DNA of 64,000 nt from Bacillota bacterium (GCA_023415575.1 JAEZKF010000055.1:1-64000), one strand, 5' to 3'. Positions 1 through 7,666 are shown, counted from the stretch's first letter. Numbers and translations are program-made. The notes: generated by a model from the sequence alone, not told the origin.

Positions 1-387
1 CCTATTCCCGATATTCTTGTAAGAAAAGGCTCTCAACTAATTTCGCCGGCATCCATTTGCATGCACGACTTTAACCAAGACATGAATGCAATGAAGGACG
101 GCGACTGGATGGCTTGGTTTCATAGAATGGAGATGCTATCTAGGCTTGGCGTGGTAAAGAAAATTGAAGAGCTAAAGGCACAGGTTAATTCTCTAGTTAA
201 GATGTTGGATGAAAATGACGGACTGTTTGTTAAGAGAATGTCTCATTACTATTTTCATAAGTGGAGTGCTTATACCGGTTTGGCATTGGAAAAAGACTGG
301 CGGTCCGAAAAAAGACGCATCTGTGATTTGACATTTCGAAGCCTCTTAATTCTGCATTACTCTGAAATGGGCAACACTAGCCTTTGA
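1..387 (+). CDS. C-terminal part of an unrecognised protein, 5' end outside the window
   Basis: The reading frame is open from the first base and ends at TGA 385-387, so at least 128 residues are visible and the true start lies upstream. The ATG at 61 has no SD and is likely internal. The visible part is soluble and mostly helical, rich in charged and aromatic residues (SHYYFHKWSAYTGLALEKDW, then CDLTFRSLLILHYSE near the end). There is no signal peptide or membrane segment. I do not recognise the family with confidence. The Trp/Tyr-rich tail vaguely recalls helical-toroid (prenyltransferase/squalene-cyclase-like) hypothetical proteins of Clostridia, but that is only an impression. Confidence 0.6.
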   Translation, partial: PIPDILVRKGSQLISPASICMHDFNQDMNAMKDGDWMAWFHRMEMLSRLGVVKKIEELKAQVNSLVKMLDENDGLFVKRMSHYYFHKWSAYTGLALEKDWRSEKRRICDLTFRSLLILHYSEMGNTSL

Positions 388-452
388 TAGACAGCTGCAT
401 TTAACTACAGGCGTTTCGTTCTATACTCACTCTGAAAACGGGAGGTTAAAGA

Positions 453-926
453 ATGAATATCATAGTCAGATATGCAGAAAGAGAAGAGCTTGAACGGGTA
501 AATGAAATAAGAAAAATGGTCAGTGAGGTTCATGTGAACGGGCGGCCGGATATCTTCCGCCCGGGATTTTGTGAAGAACTCAAGGATGCCGTGTATCAGA
601 AGTTCGACAGCGAAGACTCGGATGTCATTGTTGCACTCATTGATGAAACAATATGCGGCTTTGAGGTCGTCGACTACATAGACAAACCAATAAATCCGTA
701 TAGCTTTGCAAGAAAATACCTCCACATTGAAGAGTTCGGTGTGCACGAGGATTATCGCCGCATGGGAGTTGCCACCGCCTTGGTTGAGTTTGCAAAGCAA
801 GAGGCCGCGAAAAAGGGGTACAGCAGAATCGAGCTTGATATGTGGGAGTTTAATGAAGGCGCATTGAAGTTTTATGAGAGCGTGGGCTTCAAAACCTACC
901 GCAGATATCTGGAGCTGGACATATAG
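453..926 (+). CDS. GNAT family N-acetyltransferase
   Basis: This 157-residue protein has the single-domain GNAT fold, which transfers an acetyl group from acetyl-CoA to an amine. The acetyl-CoA loop is seen as EDYRRMGVATALVEFAKQEA, matching the Q/RxxGxG/A pattern, and a typical C-terminal motif B follows (ELDMWEFNEGALKFYESVGF). The start is fixed by GGGAGG just upstream of ATG 453. A second GNAT gene begins 39 bases downstream, so the two are probably co-transcribed. The substrate is unknown. Amino-acid, aminoglycoside or protein N-terminal acetylation are all possible. Confidence 0.85.
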   Translation: MNIIVRYAEREELERVNEIRKMVSEVHVNGRPDIFRPGFCEELKDAVYQKFDSEDSDVIVALIDETICGFEVVDYIDKPINPYSFARKYLHIEEFGVHEDYRRMGVATALVEFAKQEAAKKGYSRIELDMWEFNEGALKFYESVGFKTYRRYLELDI

Positions 927-965
927 GGCCTCCCTGTGCCTTACGCTAAAGGAGAAGCATGTATT

Positions 966-1424
966 ATGGGAGAGGTAGAATACGTAAGATGTGACGGAGC
1001 AAATGAGGATTTCATTGAATGCTGTAGACAACTTGATTTGGAACTGGAAAGACGCGTCGGCAAGGTGATTCAAAGAGAGAAATTTGCACAATACAACCTG
1101 CTTGATAAAATCAATGAGGCGATTGTGGTGTATCTTGATGGGAAGCCTGTCGGAGGCGGCATTCGGGCATACGATGGCGACACCGTTGAGCTAAAGCGGA
1201 TATTTGTCAAGGAAGAAGCGCGCGGTCACGGGATTGGCACACAGCTTGTCGCGGAGCTGATGGATTGGGCCAGGGAACTGGGTTACAAGAGGATGATCCT
1301 TGAAACAGGAGTGTTGCTCAAAGAATCCTGCCATGTGTACAAAAAGCTTGGATTTGAGCCGATACCAAACTATGGCCCCTACATAGGCATAAAAGAATCA
1401 CTTTGTATGGGCAAGGATTTATAG
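966..1424 (+). CDS. GNAT family N-acetyltransferase (second of pair)
   Basis: This 152-residue single-domain GNAT protein has the acetyl-CoA binding stretch VKEEARGHGIGTQLVAELMDWA (R-G-H-G-I-G) and the C-terminal motif CHVYKKLGFEPIPNYGPY. An upstream in-frame GTG at 936 would add ten residues. ATG 966 is preferred because AAAGGAG lies at 948-954 with a spacing of 11. It follows another GNAT gene on the same strand after a short gap, and the two are related only at the fold level. The YKKLGF...YGPY ending resembles small-molecule acetyltransferases of the YbbJ/ElaA-like sort, but the substrate cannot be named. Confidence 0.85.
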   Translation: MGEVEYVRCDGANEDFIECCRQLDLELERRVGKVIQREKFAQYNLLDKINEAIVVYLDGKPVGGGIRAYDGDTVELKRIFVKEEARGHGIGTQLVAELMDWARELGYKRMILETGVLLKESCHVYKKLGFEPIPNYGPYIGIKESLCMGKDL

Positions 1425-1480
1425 GATATAGTTTTGCAAAGTGATTAATAAGAATAATCAGAATTTTAAGTGGCAAAAAG

Positions 1481-1523
1481 TAAGGGAGCATATCAAGGCA
1501 AAACGCCTTAATATGCTCCCTTA
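1481..1523 (-). terminator. Intrinsic terminator of the amt-PII gene
   Basis: A long, almost perfect hairpin has outer arms TAAGGGAGCATAT and ATATGCTCCCTTA and inner arms AAGGC and GCCTT. Read on the minus strand it is followed by CTTTTTG, and it lies 53 bases after the minus-strand stop codon. It may also stop the plus-strand GNAT transcript, but the tail on that side is not T-rich. Confidence 0.8.
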
Positions 1524-1576
1524 CTTGTATGGTATGGAATTCTCTTGTTGGTTATTTTAGGAGTGGTCTAATGCCA

Positions 1577-3337
1577 TTATAACAGAACGGACTCGTCTTC
1601 CTCATCTTGAAGGGCATCGTAGCCTTCTTCGCCGGTTCTAATCTTGATGACATTCTCGACGTCGTAGATGAAGATCTTGCCGTCGCCCATATTGCCGGTG
1701 TACAGAGCCTTCTTCACAGTCTCAACAACCGTTTCAGTAGGTATCTTGCACACAACGATGTCAACCTGAACCTTAGGCAGGAGTCTGGTCTTTACGGGAA
1801 CACCGCGGTAGTACTCGGTGTGTCCCTTCTGCATGCCGTAACCCAGAACGTTGGTTACAGTCAGACCGGTGATGCCGATCTTGTCAAGAGCGGACTGAAG
1901 TTCATTGAACTTATCCTGGTTCGTGATGATGGTGACCTTCGTCATCTTCGCGCCGGGGTGCGCCCGATTTACAACGGGGATAGCTACCTCAGGAGCTACA
2001 GTGCCGGTAGCAGGTCTCGGAAGCTCTGCAGAGCCGATACCCAGGCCATTGCCGTCCTCTGCAGTCAAAATAGGACCTACGATTGCAAAATCGGGGTACG
2101 CGGAGTTTCCGTGCTCACCAATGTCAAGACCCATGATTTCCTCTTCAAGGCTGACGCGGATACCAACGGTCTTCTTAAGAATGAACCAAACCAGAGCGGA
2201 AGAAGCGAATACAAACGCGCCAACGGCAACAACACCGAGAAGCTCTGCACCAAGCAGCGAGAAGCCGCCGCCGTAGAACAGGCCGTTAACCGTAGACAGG
2301 CTGGTTACGCCTTCCTCGGCGAACAGACCAACGCAGATGGTGCCGAACACACCGCAAACAAGGTGAACGGAGGTAGCGCCAACGGGGTCGTCGACCTTTG
2401 CGCGGTCAAAGAGGAGTACCGAGAATACAACGATGATACCGGCGATAGCACCGATAATGATGGAGCTCTCAACACTTACATAAGCGCAGCTGCCGGTAAT
2501 GCCAACAAGACCAGCCAGACAGCCGTTGATGGTCATGCCTAGATCAGGCTTGCCGATGAAGATCCACGATGTAGCTGTAGCGGTAAGTATAGCCGCAATC
2601 GCCGCAGTGTTGGTGGTCACGAGGATGTGAACAACATCCGCAGGATTCTGAAAGCTCATTGTGGAACCGGGGTTAAATCCGAACCAACCAAGCCACAGAA
2701 TGAAAAGACCGATAACTGCGAGTGACATGTTGTGACCGGGAATCGCCACGGGCTTTCCTTTTTTGTCGTACTTTCCATGGCGGGGTCCGAGTATGAGTGC
2801 ACCGGCCAGAGCCGCCCAACCACCGACAGAGTGTACCACAGTGTCGCCTGCGAAATCAAGGAAACCGAGGTTAGAGAGCCAACCGCCGCCCCAGATCCAG
2901 TGACCAACAATCGGGTAGATGACAAGGGTCAGAACAAAGGAGAAAATGATAAAAGAGATATACTTGACGCGTTCTGCAACTGCTCCGGATACGATGGTCG
3001 CCGCGGTGCCGCAGAACACCAGCTGGAAGAAGAACTTACCCCAGAATGGTACATTCGATGTCAGAGTATCCTTGTAGAAATCAAGATTGCTTCCTAAGAT
3101 AAACAGGTTTTGCGTTCCTACAACAGGGTTGTCGCCGCCGAACATCAGTCCCCAGCCAAGCAGCATAAAGCCCAGCGATGAAACGGCGAACACGATGAAG
3201 TTCTTCGACAGAATGTTAACCGTGTTTTTTGATCTGGCAAAACCAGATTCAACTGCTGCGAAGCCAAGGTTCATAAAGAACACCAGTACCGCTGCCAGTA
3301 ATACCCAAAAGGTATCGACTATCATTGTGATATCCAT
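1577..3337 (-). CDS. amt: Ammonium transporter with C-terminal P-II (GlnB/GlnK) domain fusion
   Basis: This 586-residue fusion has two parts. Residues about 1-420 are an Amt/MEP/Rh channel with about 11 membrane segments and the signature AVESGFARSKNTVNILSKNF near the N-terminus. Residues about 475-586 are a complete P-II regulator: MTKVTIITNQDKFNELQSAL, the T-loop stretch KGHTEYYRGV and the GDGKIFIYDVENVIKIRTGE signature. P-II proteins normally act as separate trimers that plug the Amt pore when nitrogen is sufficient. Here the plug is covalently attached, matching the Amt trimer one to one. The ATG at 3337 has GGAGGAATG upstream. An open frame runs 30 codons further up but crosses the leader terminator and lacks an SD. 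No separate glnK is seen nearby. Confidence 0.95.
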   Translation of the reverse strand: MDITMIVDTFWVLLAAVLVFFMNLGFAAVESGFARSKNTVNILSKNFIVFAVSSLGFMLLGWGLMFGGDNPVVGTQNLFILGSNLDFYKDTLTSNVPFWGKFFFQLVFCGTAATIVSGAVAERVKYISFIIFSFVLTLVIYPIVGHWIWGGGWLSNLGFLDFAGDTVVHSVGGWAALAGALILGPRHGKYDKKGKPVAIPGHNMSLAVIGLFILWLGWFGFNPGSTMSFQNPADVVHILVTTNTAAIAAILTATATSWIFIGKPDLGMTINGCLAGLVGITGSCAYVSVESSIIIGAIAGIIVVFSVLLFDRAKVDDPVGATSVHLVCGVFGTICVGLFAEEGVTSLSTVNGLFYGGGFSLLGAELLGVVAVGAFVFASSALVWFILKKTVGIRVSLEEEIMGLDIGEHGNSAYPDFAIVGPILTAEDGNGLGIGSAELPRPATGTVAPEVAIPVVNRAHPGAKMTKVTIITNQDKFNELQSALDKIGITGLTVTNVLGYGMQKGHTEYYRGVPVKTRLLPKVQVDIVVCKIPTETVVETVKKALYTGNMGDGKIFIYDVENVIKIRTGEEGYDALQDEEDESVLL

Positions 3338-3350
3338 AATACATTCCTCC

Positions 3351-3418
3351 ATTAAAAAAATTAAGGCGTGTATTTTATCCCAAGCATCCCTAGGATGCTT
3401 AAATAAAACACACGCCTT
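3351..3418 (-). terminator. Leader terminator (attenuator) of amt
   Basis: On the minus strand a hairpin at 3418-3363 pairs AAGGCGTGT-G-TTTTAT with ATAAAA-T-ACACGCCTT. It is capped by AAGCATCC/GGATGCTT around a 3-base loop and followed by TTAATTTTTTTAAT. It ends only 13 bases before the amt start, with the SD directly after the U-tract. No promoter fits between it and amt, so transcription must read through it. This makes it a conditional terminator rather than the end of an upstream gene. Confidence 0.8.
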
Positions 3419-3477
3419 TGTGCACATTTTGATTTTTGCCTTTGGACTCTGAACACTTTGCTTATCTTAGGCGGGGT

Positions 3478-3570
3478 TCAATACTCCTTGCCTGCAATCG
3501 CCTTGAGTGGATTGGTTGACAGGCGAAGCTTTTGATAAATGGCCAGCATATCTCTTTGTACAATCCTCAC
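3478..3570 (-). CDS. Putative 30-codon leader peptide upstream of amt
   Basis: A GTG-initiated ORF of 30 codons lies in the amt leader RNA, with GGAGG 5 bases upstream (3576-3580). The peptide begins MRIVQRDMLAIYQKL and ends NPLKAIAGKEY. It is basic and looks like real coding sequence. An overlapping 35-codon ORF starts at ATG 3574, but its SD would abut the start codon. The small ORF lies between the 5' hairpin (3598-3631) and the attenuator (3363-3418). It could be a translated sensor controlling the attenuator, or a small protein acting on the transporter. No family recognised. Confidence 0.45.
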   Translation of the reverse strand: MRIVQRDMLAIYQKLRLSTNPLKAIAGKEY

Positions 3571-3597
3571 CCATCCCTCCTCAAGATATATAACACA

Positions 3598-3631
3598 AAT
3601 GGCGCTGCGGGCTTTCACCCTCAGCGCCATT
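3598..3631 (-). promoter_or_regulatory. 5' stem-loop of the amt leader RNA
   Basis: The inverted repeat AATGGCGCTG / CAGCGCCATT encloses a second stem GGGT-GAAA-GCCC (minus-strand reading) with a GNRA tetraloop. It begins within about 10 nucleotides of the predicted transcription start, and no U-tract follows. It is either a protective 5' hairpin or part of an RNA sensor with the downstream attenuator. Confidence 0.6.
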
Positions 3632-3645
3632 GCTAACTTACCCTT

Positions 3646-3674
3646 ATTATAGTGGCAATATTTTCATTTGTCAA
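3646..3674 (-). promoter_or_regulatory. Consensus sigma-A promoter of amt
   Basis: On the minus strand, TTGACA (3674-3669) and TATAAT (3651-3646) are separated by exactly 17 bases, a perfect consensus. Transcription would start near 3639, giving a leader of about 300 nucleotides before amt. Such a strong promoter fits control by attenuation downstream. Confidence 0.85.
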
Positions 3675-3690
3675 TAGCTGAAATGAAATT

Positions 3691-3730
3691 TTTTTACTGC
3701 ACTCCTGCAGAATTTATTCTGCAGTAAAAA
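3691..3730. repeat. Nested inverted repeats between divergent amt and araC-type genes
   Basis: Arms TTTTTACTGCA (3691-3701) and TGCAGTAAAAA (3720-3730) enclose a second palindrome, CTGCAGAAT-TT-ATTCTGCAG (3705-3724). The two foldings compete. The site lies about 20-55 bases upstream of the amt -35 box and about 70 bases before the divergent AraC promoter. This position suits an operator or a short bidirectional terminator. Confidence 0.55.
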
Positions 3731-3798
3731 CCGCCTCTTTTCTCTTCACATCGGATATATATTATTCTATTCATTGCGCGTCTTACTTGTTATGGTAA

Positions 3799-3827
3799 TT
3801 GAGGATTTGATTACAATTTGATATAAT
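3799..3827 (+). promoter_or_regulatory. Sigma-A promoter of the AraC-family gene
   Basis: TTGAGG (3799-3804) and TATAAT (3822-3827) are separated by 17 bases. The predicted start near 3834 leaves a 50-base leader ending in CGGAGGG before ATG 3885. Confidence 0.6.
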
Positions 3828-3884
3828 GAAAAATATGAGGAAAAACGCCGTATAATCGAGTTTCGATGTTCGGAGGGTCAGTCA

Positions 3885-4802
3885 ATGGAGCTTTATACCG
3901 GAAGTTATGATAGAGAGTGGAATAGAATCGTATACCTGTTTGTGAAGCGACAGGACGATTTAAAAATGCATATCAATGATGGTGATACCTGCAAGCTCGT
4001 ACTGGTCAAAGCGGGCAACGGCGTGATTATCTGCAACCAAAAGAAGATCCATATCATCGCGCCGGCCCTTTTGTTCTTTAACCATGAGGACAGGGTAGAG
4101 AGTAAATTCGGCAATCATCTGGAATGTGACACCATCTACTTTAAGCCGGAAGTTATCAATGCCGAGCTGCAATATGATGTTTTAACTCAGGAAACTGATT
4201 ATGAGGGCAAGATAACAACCCTGCAGGACCGCTATTTGTTAAGCGAGTTTTACCCGTATGGTGAGGAGATTTCCAAAATCCTACTGCTTCAAGAAGAAGC
4301 GCTGATAGCAATACAATACTTATATCAGAATATTGAAGCAGAGCTACTGGAGCAAAAAGACGGTTATTGGCCCTGCAGGAGCCGTTCCTTCTTTTTGGAG
4401 CTCTTGTTCTACATAGACCGGCTGCGTCAATCAAGTATGAAGGAAAGCGGCATTACAAGCCTGATGCTGTCTCAAAAGGAAACCTTTGAAACGGTTCGGT
4501 GCATACTCGCCTACATGAACGAAAACATCAGCGAGAGGATTACACTCGCAACACTCACGCAAAAGTTTGGAATCAACCGTAACCGCCTAAACGAGATGTT
4601 CACCGAGTCTACAGGCAAAACAGCCATGCAGTGCCTTTTGCAGATGCGCCTAAAGCTTGCCGCATTGATGCTCAAGAACACGGAACTCCCCATCAAGGAG
4701 ATTGCCTATCGAACCGGCTTTTGTGACCTTAGCTATTTTACCAAGACCTTTAAGACATCCTTTGGCTTTACACCATCCCGCTACAGAAAAGAGACCGCGT
4801 AA
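3885..4802 (+). CDS. AraC-family transcriptional regulator
   Basis: This 305-residue protein has an N-terminal beta-rich ligand-sensing region (residues about 1-190) and a C-terminal AraC DNA-binding domain with two helix-turn-helix motifs. The first is at LATLTQKFGINRNRLNEMFTE. The second, after LPIKEIAYRTGFCDLSYF, contains the family signature IAYRTGFCDLSYFTKTFKTSFGFTPSRYRK. The ATG 3885 has GGAGGG upstream. It is divergent from amt and convergent with the PEBP lipoprotein gene, whose stop is only 5 bases away. The ligand and target genes are unknown; the divergent amt leader is a candidate target. Confidence 0.9.
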   Translation: MELYTGSYDREWNRIVYLFVKRQDDLKMHINDGDTCKLVLVKAGNGVIICNQKKIHIIAPALLFFNHEDRVESKFGNHLECDTIYFKPEVINAELQYDVLTQETDYEGKITTLQDRYLLSEFYPYGEEISKILLLQEEALIAIQYLYQNIEAELLEQKDGYWPCRSRSFFLELLFYIDRLRQSSMKESGITSLMLSQKETFETVRCILAYMNENISERITLATLTQKFGINRNRLNEMFTESTGKTAMQCLLQMRLKLAALMLKNTELPIKEIAYRTGFCDLSYFTKTFKTSFGFTPSRYRKETA

Positions 4803-4807
4803 TGCAT

Positions 4808-5467
4808 TTACTCTACGGGCTCTCCAACGGTTACAGTCCCTTTGACGCTGCCCTTTGCGATAATATTGCCGGGCACACCGTCTATTACATCTAATTTTTC
4901 CTCTATCTTGTCTACACTAAGTAGGTTGCTGTCGAAAATGCCGGGGTACTTCTCCGGAATCGTCTTTAAGGCGTAGACAATAACCTCATACTCATGCGTA
5001 CCGCTAGGGGGATAGGGCCCTGCGTAGCGGCTGCCCTCAAGCTCTTCACCAACGCCCAAGTCAAGGCTCGTTACCTGCAGGTTCATAGCAAGCCAATGGA
5101 GCCAATGACGGGCTGAATTATCCACCATGTAGATAGCATAGCAGGCAGCGCCATCTACCGGCTCCCAGCTTATCTGAGGAGAAAGATTAGAACCGGGCGG
5201 GTTTGCAGATTTGGCATTGATGACACTTAACCACTTGCCGTCCGCGGTAAGCGTTTCGGATGTAACATTGATGGACTTGTATTCGGGTTTACTTGAACTC
5301 GCCTCACTTGGGGCCTTACTTTCCGGTGCTTCTGAAACCGTGGACGATGAAGCCGCAGAACTGGATTCGACGATATCCGGCTGAGAGACGGATGCATCGT
5401 TGTTACTGCATCCGAACAAGCTGACAGCCAATACGATTGCAAATAGAATCATACATCTTTTCTTCAT
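4808..5467 (-). CDS. PEBP (YbhB/YbcL) family lipoprotein
   Basis: This 219-residue protein has a lipoprotein signal peptide (KKRCMILFAIVLAVSLFGC, lipobox LFGC) and a Ser/Ala/Glu-rich linker of about 40 residues. A phosphatidylethanolamine-binding-protein fold follows: SANPPGSNLSPQISWEP, then YAIYMVDNSARHWLHWLAMN and GTHEYEVIVYALK. It is predicted to be anchored on the outer face of the membrane. The start at 5467 is preceded by AAGGAGG, and an upstream ATG at 5515 is rejected because it would bury the signal peptide. Biological role unknown; bacterial PEBPs bind small anionic ligands. Confidence 0.88.
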   Translation of the reverse strand: MKKRCMILFAIVLAVSLFGCSNNDASVSQPDIVESSSAASSSTVSEAPESKAPSEASSSKPEYKSINVTSETLTADGKWLSVINAKSANPPGSNLSPQISWEPVDGAACYAIYMVDNSARHWLHWLAMNLQVTSLDLGVGEELEGSRYAGPYPPSGTHEYEVIVYALKTIPEKYPGIFDSNLLSVDKIEEKLDVIDGVPGNIIAKGSVKGTVTVGEPVE

Positions 5468-5486
5468 ACTAAACCTCCTTGTGCAT

Positions 5487-5532
5487 CGATAGAATAACCC
5501 ATGCAAACAGCTCAATAAGCCTTATTCTATCG
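5487..5532 (-). promoter_or_regulatory. Perfect 11-bp inverted repeat in the leader of the PEBP gene
   Basis: CGATAGAATAA (5487-5497) and TTATTCTATCG (5522-5532) form perfect arms around a 24-base loop, 20 bases upstream of the PEBP start codon. Its arms are too far apart for a simple dimer operator, so an RNA hairpin close to the SD is more likely. No U-tract follows. Confidence 0.5.
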
Positions 5533-5645
5533 CTGCAATTAGTTTAAATGAACTCGACTATATAGTACCATATTTAACAGAAAGTAAAAGAGATTACCTG
5601 CAGAAAAAATAGGAGAAATTGCACGACAATAAGATCGTGCCGCTC

Positions 5646-5683
5646 ATTAAAAAAGCACAGAGAACATATCGCTCTCTGTGCTT
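5646..5683 (-). terminator. Intrinsic terminator of the DUF975 gene
   Basis: Stem AAGCACAGAGA / TCTCTGTGCTT (5653-5663 and 5673-5683) has a 9-base loop. On the minus strand it is followed by TTTTTTAAT. It lies 36 bases past the stop codon of the minus-strand membrane protein gene. Confidence 0.8.
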
Positions 5684-5718
5684 AATCTTTATTTGTATCG
5701 CTTTGTGAGAAAAGAGCA

Positions 5719-6498
5719 CTACATCGAGTACCCGGGCCCGCCCCACATTGGGCCTTCGCCGAGGTCGGCGGGGGAGCACAGACCGGTGCGGTATGCCTTA
5801 TCCTTTAGCACGGCGTACAGCTCCGCGTTGGTCGCTTCGATATAGGGATTCACAAACAGTACACCCACGCCGCAGGCAAGAGCGCCAAGCAGGATCCATC
5901 CCAGGAACGAGAGGTCAAGTACAAAGATGTTGAGCTTTTCGCCTTTTGTCATCTGATCGCTCAGCTCAATTGCACGCTGTGCCCCGATGTTGGGGTTATC
6001 TGCAAGGATGTAAGGCACCATGCGATAGGCGTACCCCTTGATAATACCGGGGATAATAAGGAGCAAAGACCATAAAAACAGGTAGATGTCTTTAAGAAGC
6101 ATGGTCTTCACAGCGCCCATATAGGCGTTGTTCTGGAAGCTGGAAAACAAGAGAGAAAAGCGCGAAACCTCAATGCGGCTGCGTACGAAGTAGCGCGTTT
6201 TGCCTACCGTGATGGGGTTTGCCACAAAAACGGAATAGGCAATCGCAAGTATCGCGATAATCAGCACCACAGAGATGATAATGGCAAGGTCGATGGAAGA
6301 GAAGATGCGGTCCCATATTGAGCCGGTTTGTCCGTTCGCAGGGTTGGATAGATTACTTGCCGTGCTTCCACCGCTGCCTCCGCTGCTTCCGGCTAAGATT
6401 CCGGCCACAAGGCAGACAGCAAAGGCCGTCCAGTAGTTCGTCTTCAGTACAAGCTTTGCATTCTGCTTTAAGAATGCTCTTTCCCACATGTCATTCAC
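5719..6498 (-). CDS. DUF975 family integral membrane protein
   Basis: This 259-residue protein has about five membrane segments. The first is at residues 24-38, after an N-terminal helix (ERAFLKQNAKLVLKTNYW), and a Gly/Ser-rich loop follows it. The DUF975 hallmarks are NPITVGKTRYFVRSR, IPGIIKGYAYRMVPYILADNP and ALELSDQMTKGEK-like text (here AIELSDQMTKGEK). The C-terminus is Pro/Gly-rich (GEGPMWGGPGYSM). No enzymatic function is known for the family. The gene stands between the PEBP and HD-GYP genes on the same strand and has its own terminator. Confidence 0.85.
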   Translation of the reverse strand: MNDMWERAFLKQNAKLVLKTNYWTAFAVCLVAGILAGSSGGSGGSTASNLSNPANGQTGSIWDRIFSSIDLAIIISVVLIIAILAIAYSVFVANPITVGKTRYFVRSRIEVSRFSLLFSSFQNNAYMGAVKTMLLKDIYLFLWSLLLIIPGIIKGYAYRMVPYILADNPNIGAQRAIELSDQMTKGEKLNIFVLDLSFLGWILLGALACGVGVLFVNPYIEATNAELYAVLKDKAYRTGLCSPADLGEGPMWGGPGYSM

Positions 6499-6595
6499 TC
6501 TCCAATCAAGGTGTAAAAACAGGATGTCGCAACGGTATTATATCAAGGCGACCGAAAAGTACCCACGATGGGAACATATCGGTGCCTTTATGTAT

Positions 6596-7666
6596 TTATG
6601 AATATCCCAGCCCGCTGATGACAACATTTAGATATTTTTTATCGTTCAGCGAGATAACCGTGTTTCCGTGAATCAGCCTTACAGTCGGCCTGAGTGGGGC
6701 AGATTCGTCATTTTTGGTGACAACGGCGATAGCACCGTTGCTCAGTCGCACACAGGTGCCGACGGGGTAGGGGGCAACCTTTCTCACAAACGCATTCACT
6801 ACTTTTTCGTCAAAGTAGGTTCCGGCGCCGCCCATGATGTACTCGCTGGCCTCCGAGGGAAGTCCCGGAGCGCGGTAGGGGCGCTGAGATGTCAGCGCAT
6901 CATAAACATCCGCAACGGCGAGGATGCGGCCGGTCAGCGGAATCTCATCCGCCTTAAGCCCCGATGGATACCCCGAGCCGTCCATTCGTTCGTGATGAGA
7001 TAAAATCCCGTCAAATACGGTTTCGGGAATATCATGCCGGTGGGGCAAGAGCTGGGTGCCGTATTTGGGGTGATTTTTAATCATCTCAAATTCATCCGCT
7101 GTCAGACGGGCGGGCTTTTGAATGATGCTTGTTGGAATCATCAGCTTGCCGATATCATGCAGTATTGCACCCAAGCCAACCTGACGCAGGTAGATATCAT
7201 CAAGCCCGAGGCCGACTCCGATTGAAATTGATACAACACCCACACTCAAAGAGTGATGATAGGTGTAATCGTCATACATCTTCAGATCAAGAATATTGAC
7301 TAAGAAGTCCTCGTTGTTTTTAATCTCATAAATCAGCGCATCAACCGTAGCGGAAAGTCGGTCGAGCTGCTGCATTACATGCTTGTCAAACGTGCCCTTA
7401 AAGCTTAAAAAGAGCGACTTAATCGCACTGATGCATTCCGTGCGAAGCTCATCCGGTAGTCCTGCGTTCCGCATCTCTTCGTCTTCAACGCCATCGTCGA
7501 TATACAAGCCCGAAAAGCCGAGCGTTTTGATTCTTCTGAGCGCACCTTCGGTAATTGTTTGCCCACGGCGCAGCAGAACGGAATGACCGTATGCTTCGTC
7601 ATACATACGCAGGTCTCTGGCAAGCTTCATGCCGCATTCCACCTGCGAAGTCGGCAAAAATATCAT
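6596..7666 (-). CDS. HD-GYP domain protein, probable cyclic-di-GMP phosphodiesterase
   Basis: This 356-residue protein begins with a region of about 100 residues (MIFLPTSQVECGMKLARDL, then LLRRGQTITEGALRRIKTLGF) like the DUF3391-type partner domain. It then has a full HD-GYP domain: HHSLSVG, ILHDIGKLMIP, NHPKYGTQLL, HHERMDGSGYPSGL and DVYDALTSQRPYR. All expected metal ligands and the GYP motif are present, so c-di-GMP hydrolysis is likely. No transmembrane segment is seen in the chosen product. The start at 7666 has AAGGAGC upstream. Extending to 7771 would add a hydrophobic stretch but loses the SD. The protein would link second-messenger level to motility, adhesion or sporulation choices. 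Confidence 0.9.
   Translation of the reverse strand: MIFLPTSQVECGMKLARDLRMYDEAYGHSVLLRRGQTITEGALRRIKTLGFSGLYIDDGVEDEEMRNAGLPDELRTECISAIKSLFLSFKGTFDKHVMQQLDRLSATVDALIYEIKNNEDFLVNILDLKMYDDYTYHHSLSVGVVSISIGVGLGLDDIYLRQVGLGAILHDIGKLMIPTSIIQKPARLTADEFEMIKNHPKYGTQLLPHRHDIPETVFDGILSHHERMDGSGYPSGLKADEIPLTGRILAVADVYDALTSQRPYRAPGLPSEASEYIMGGAGTYFDEKVVNAFVRKVAPYPVGTCVRLSNGAIAVVTKNDESAPLRPTVRLIHGNTVISLNDKKYLNVVISGLGYS

Noticed and set aside
405..1091. 228-codon minus-strand ORF opposite the first GNAT gene
   Set aside because: Antisense to two clear GNAT genes with good SDs; composition not protein-like.
1607..2542. 311-codon plus-strand ORF opposite amt
   Set aside because: Antisense shadow of a well-supported membrane protein and P-II domain.
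3363..3418. ANTAR-type antitermination hairpin in the amt leader
   Set aside because: ANTAR targets have paired hexaloops with A and G at fixed positions; the loops here are 3-4 bases.
3467..3574. Alternative 35-codon ORF overlapping the amt leader uORF
   Set aside because: Its SD would touch the start codon; the GTG frame at 3570 has proper spacing and a more protein-like sequence.
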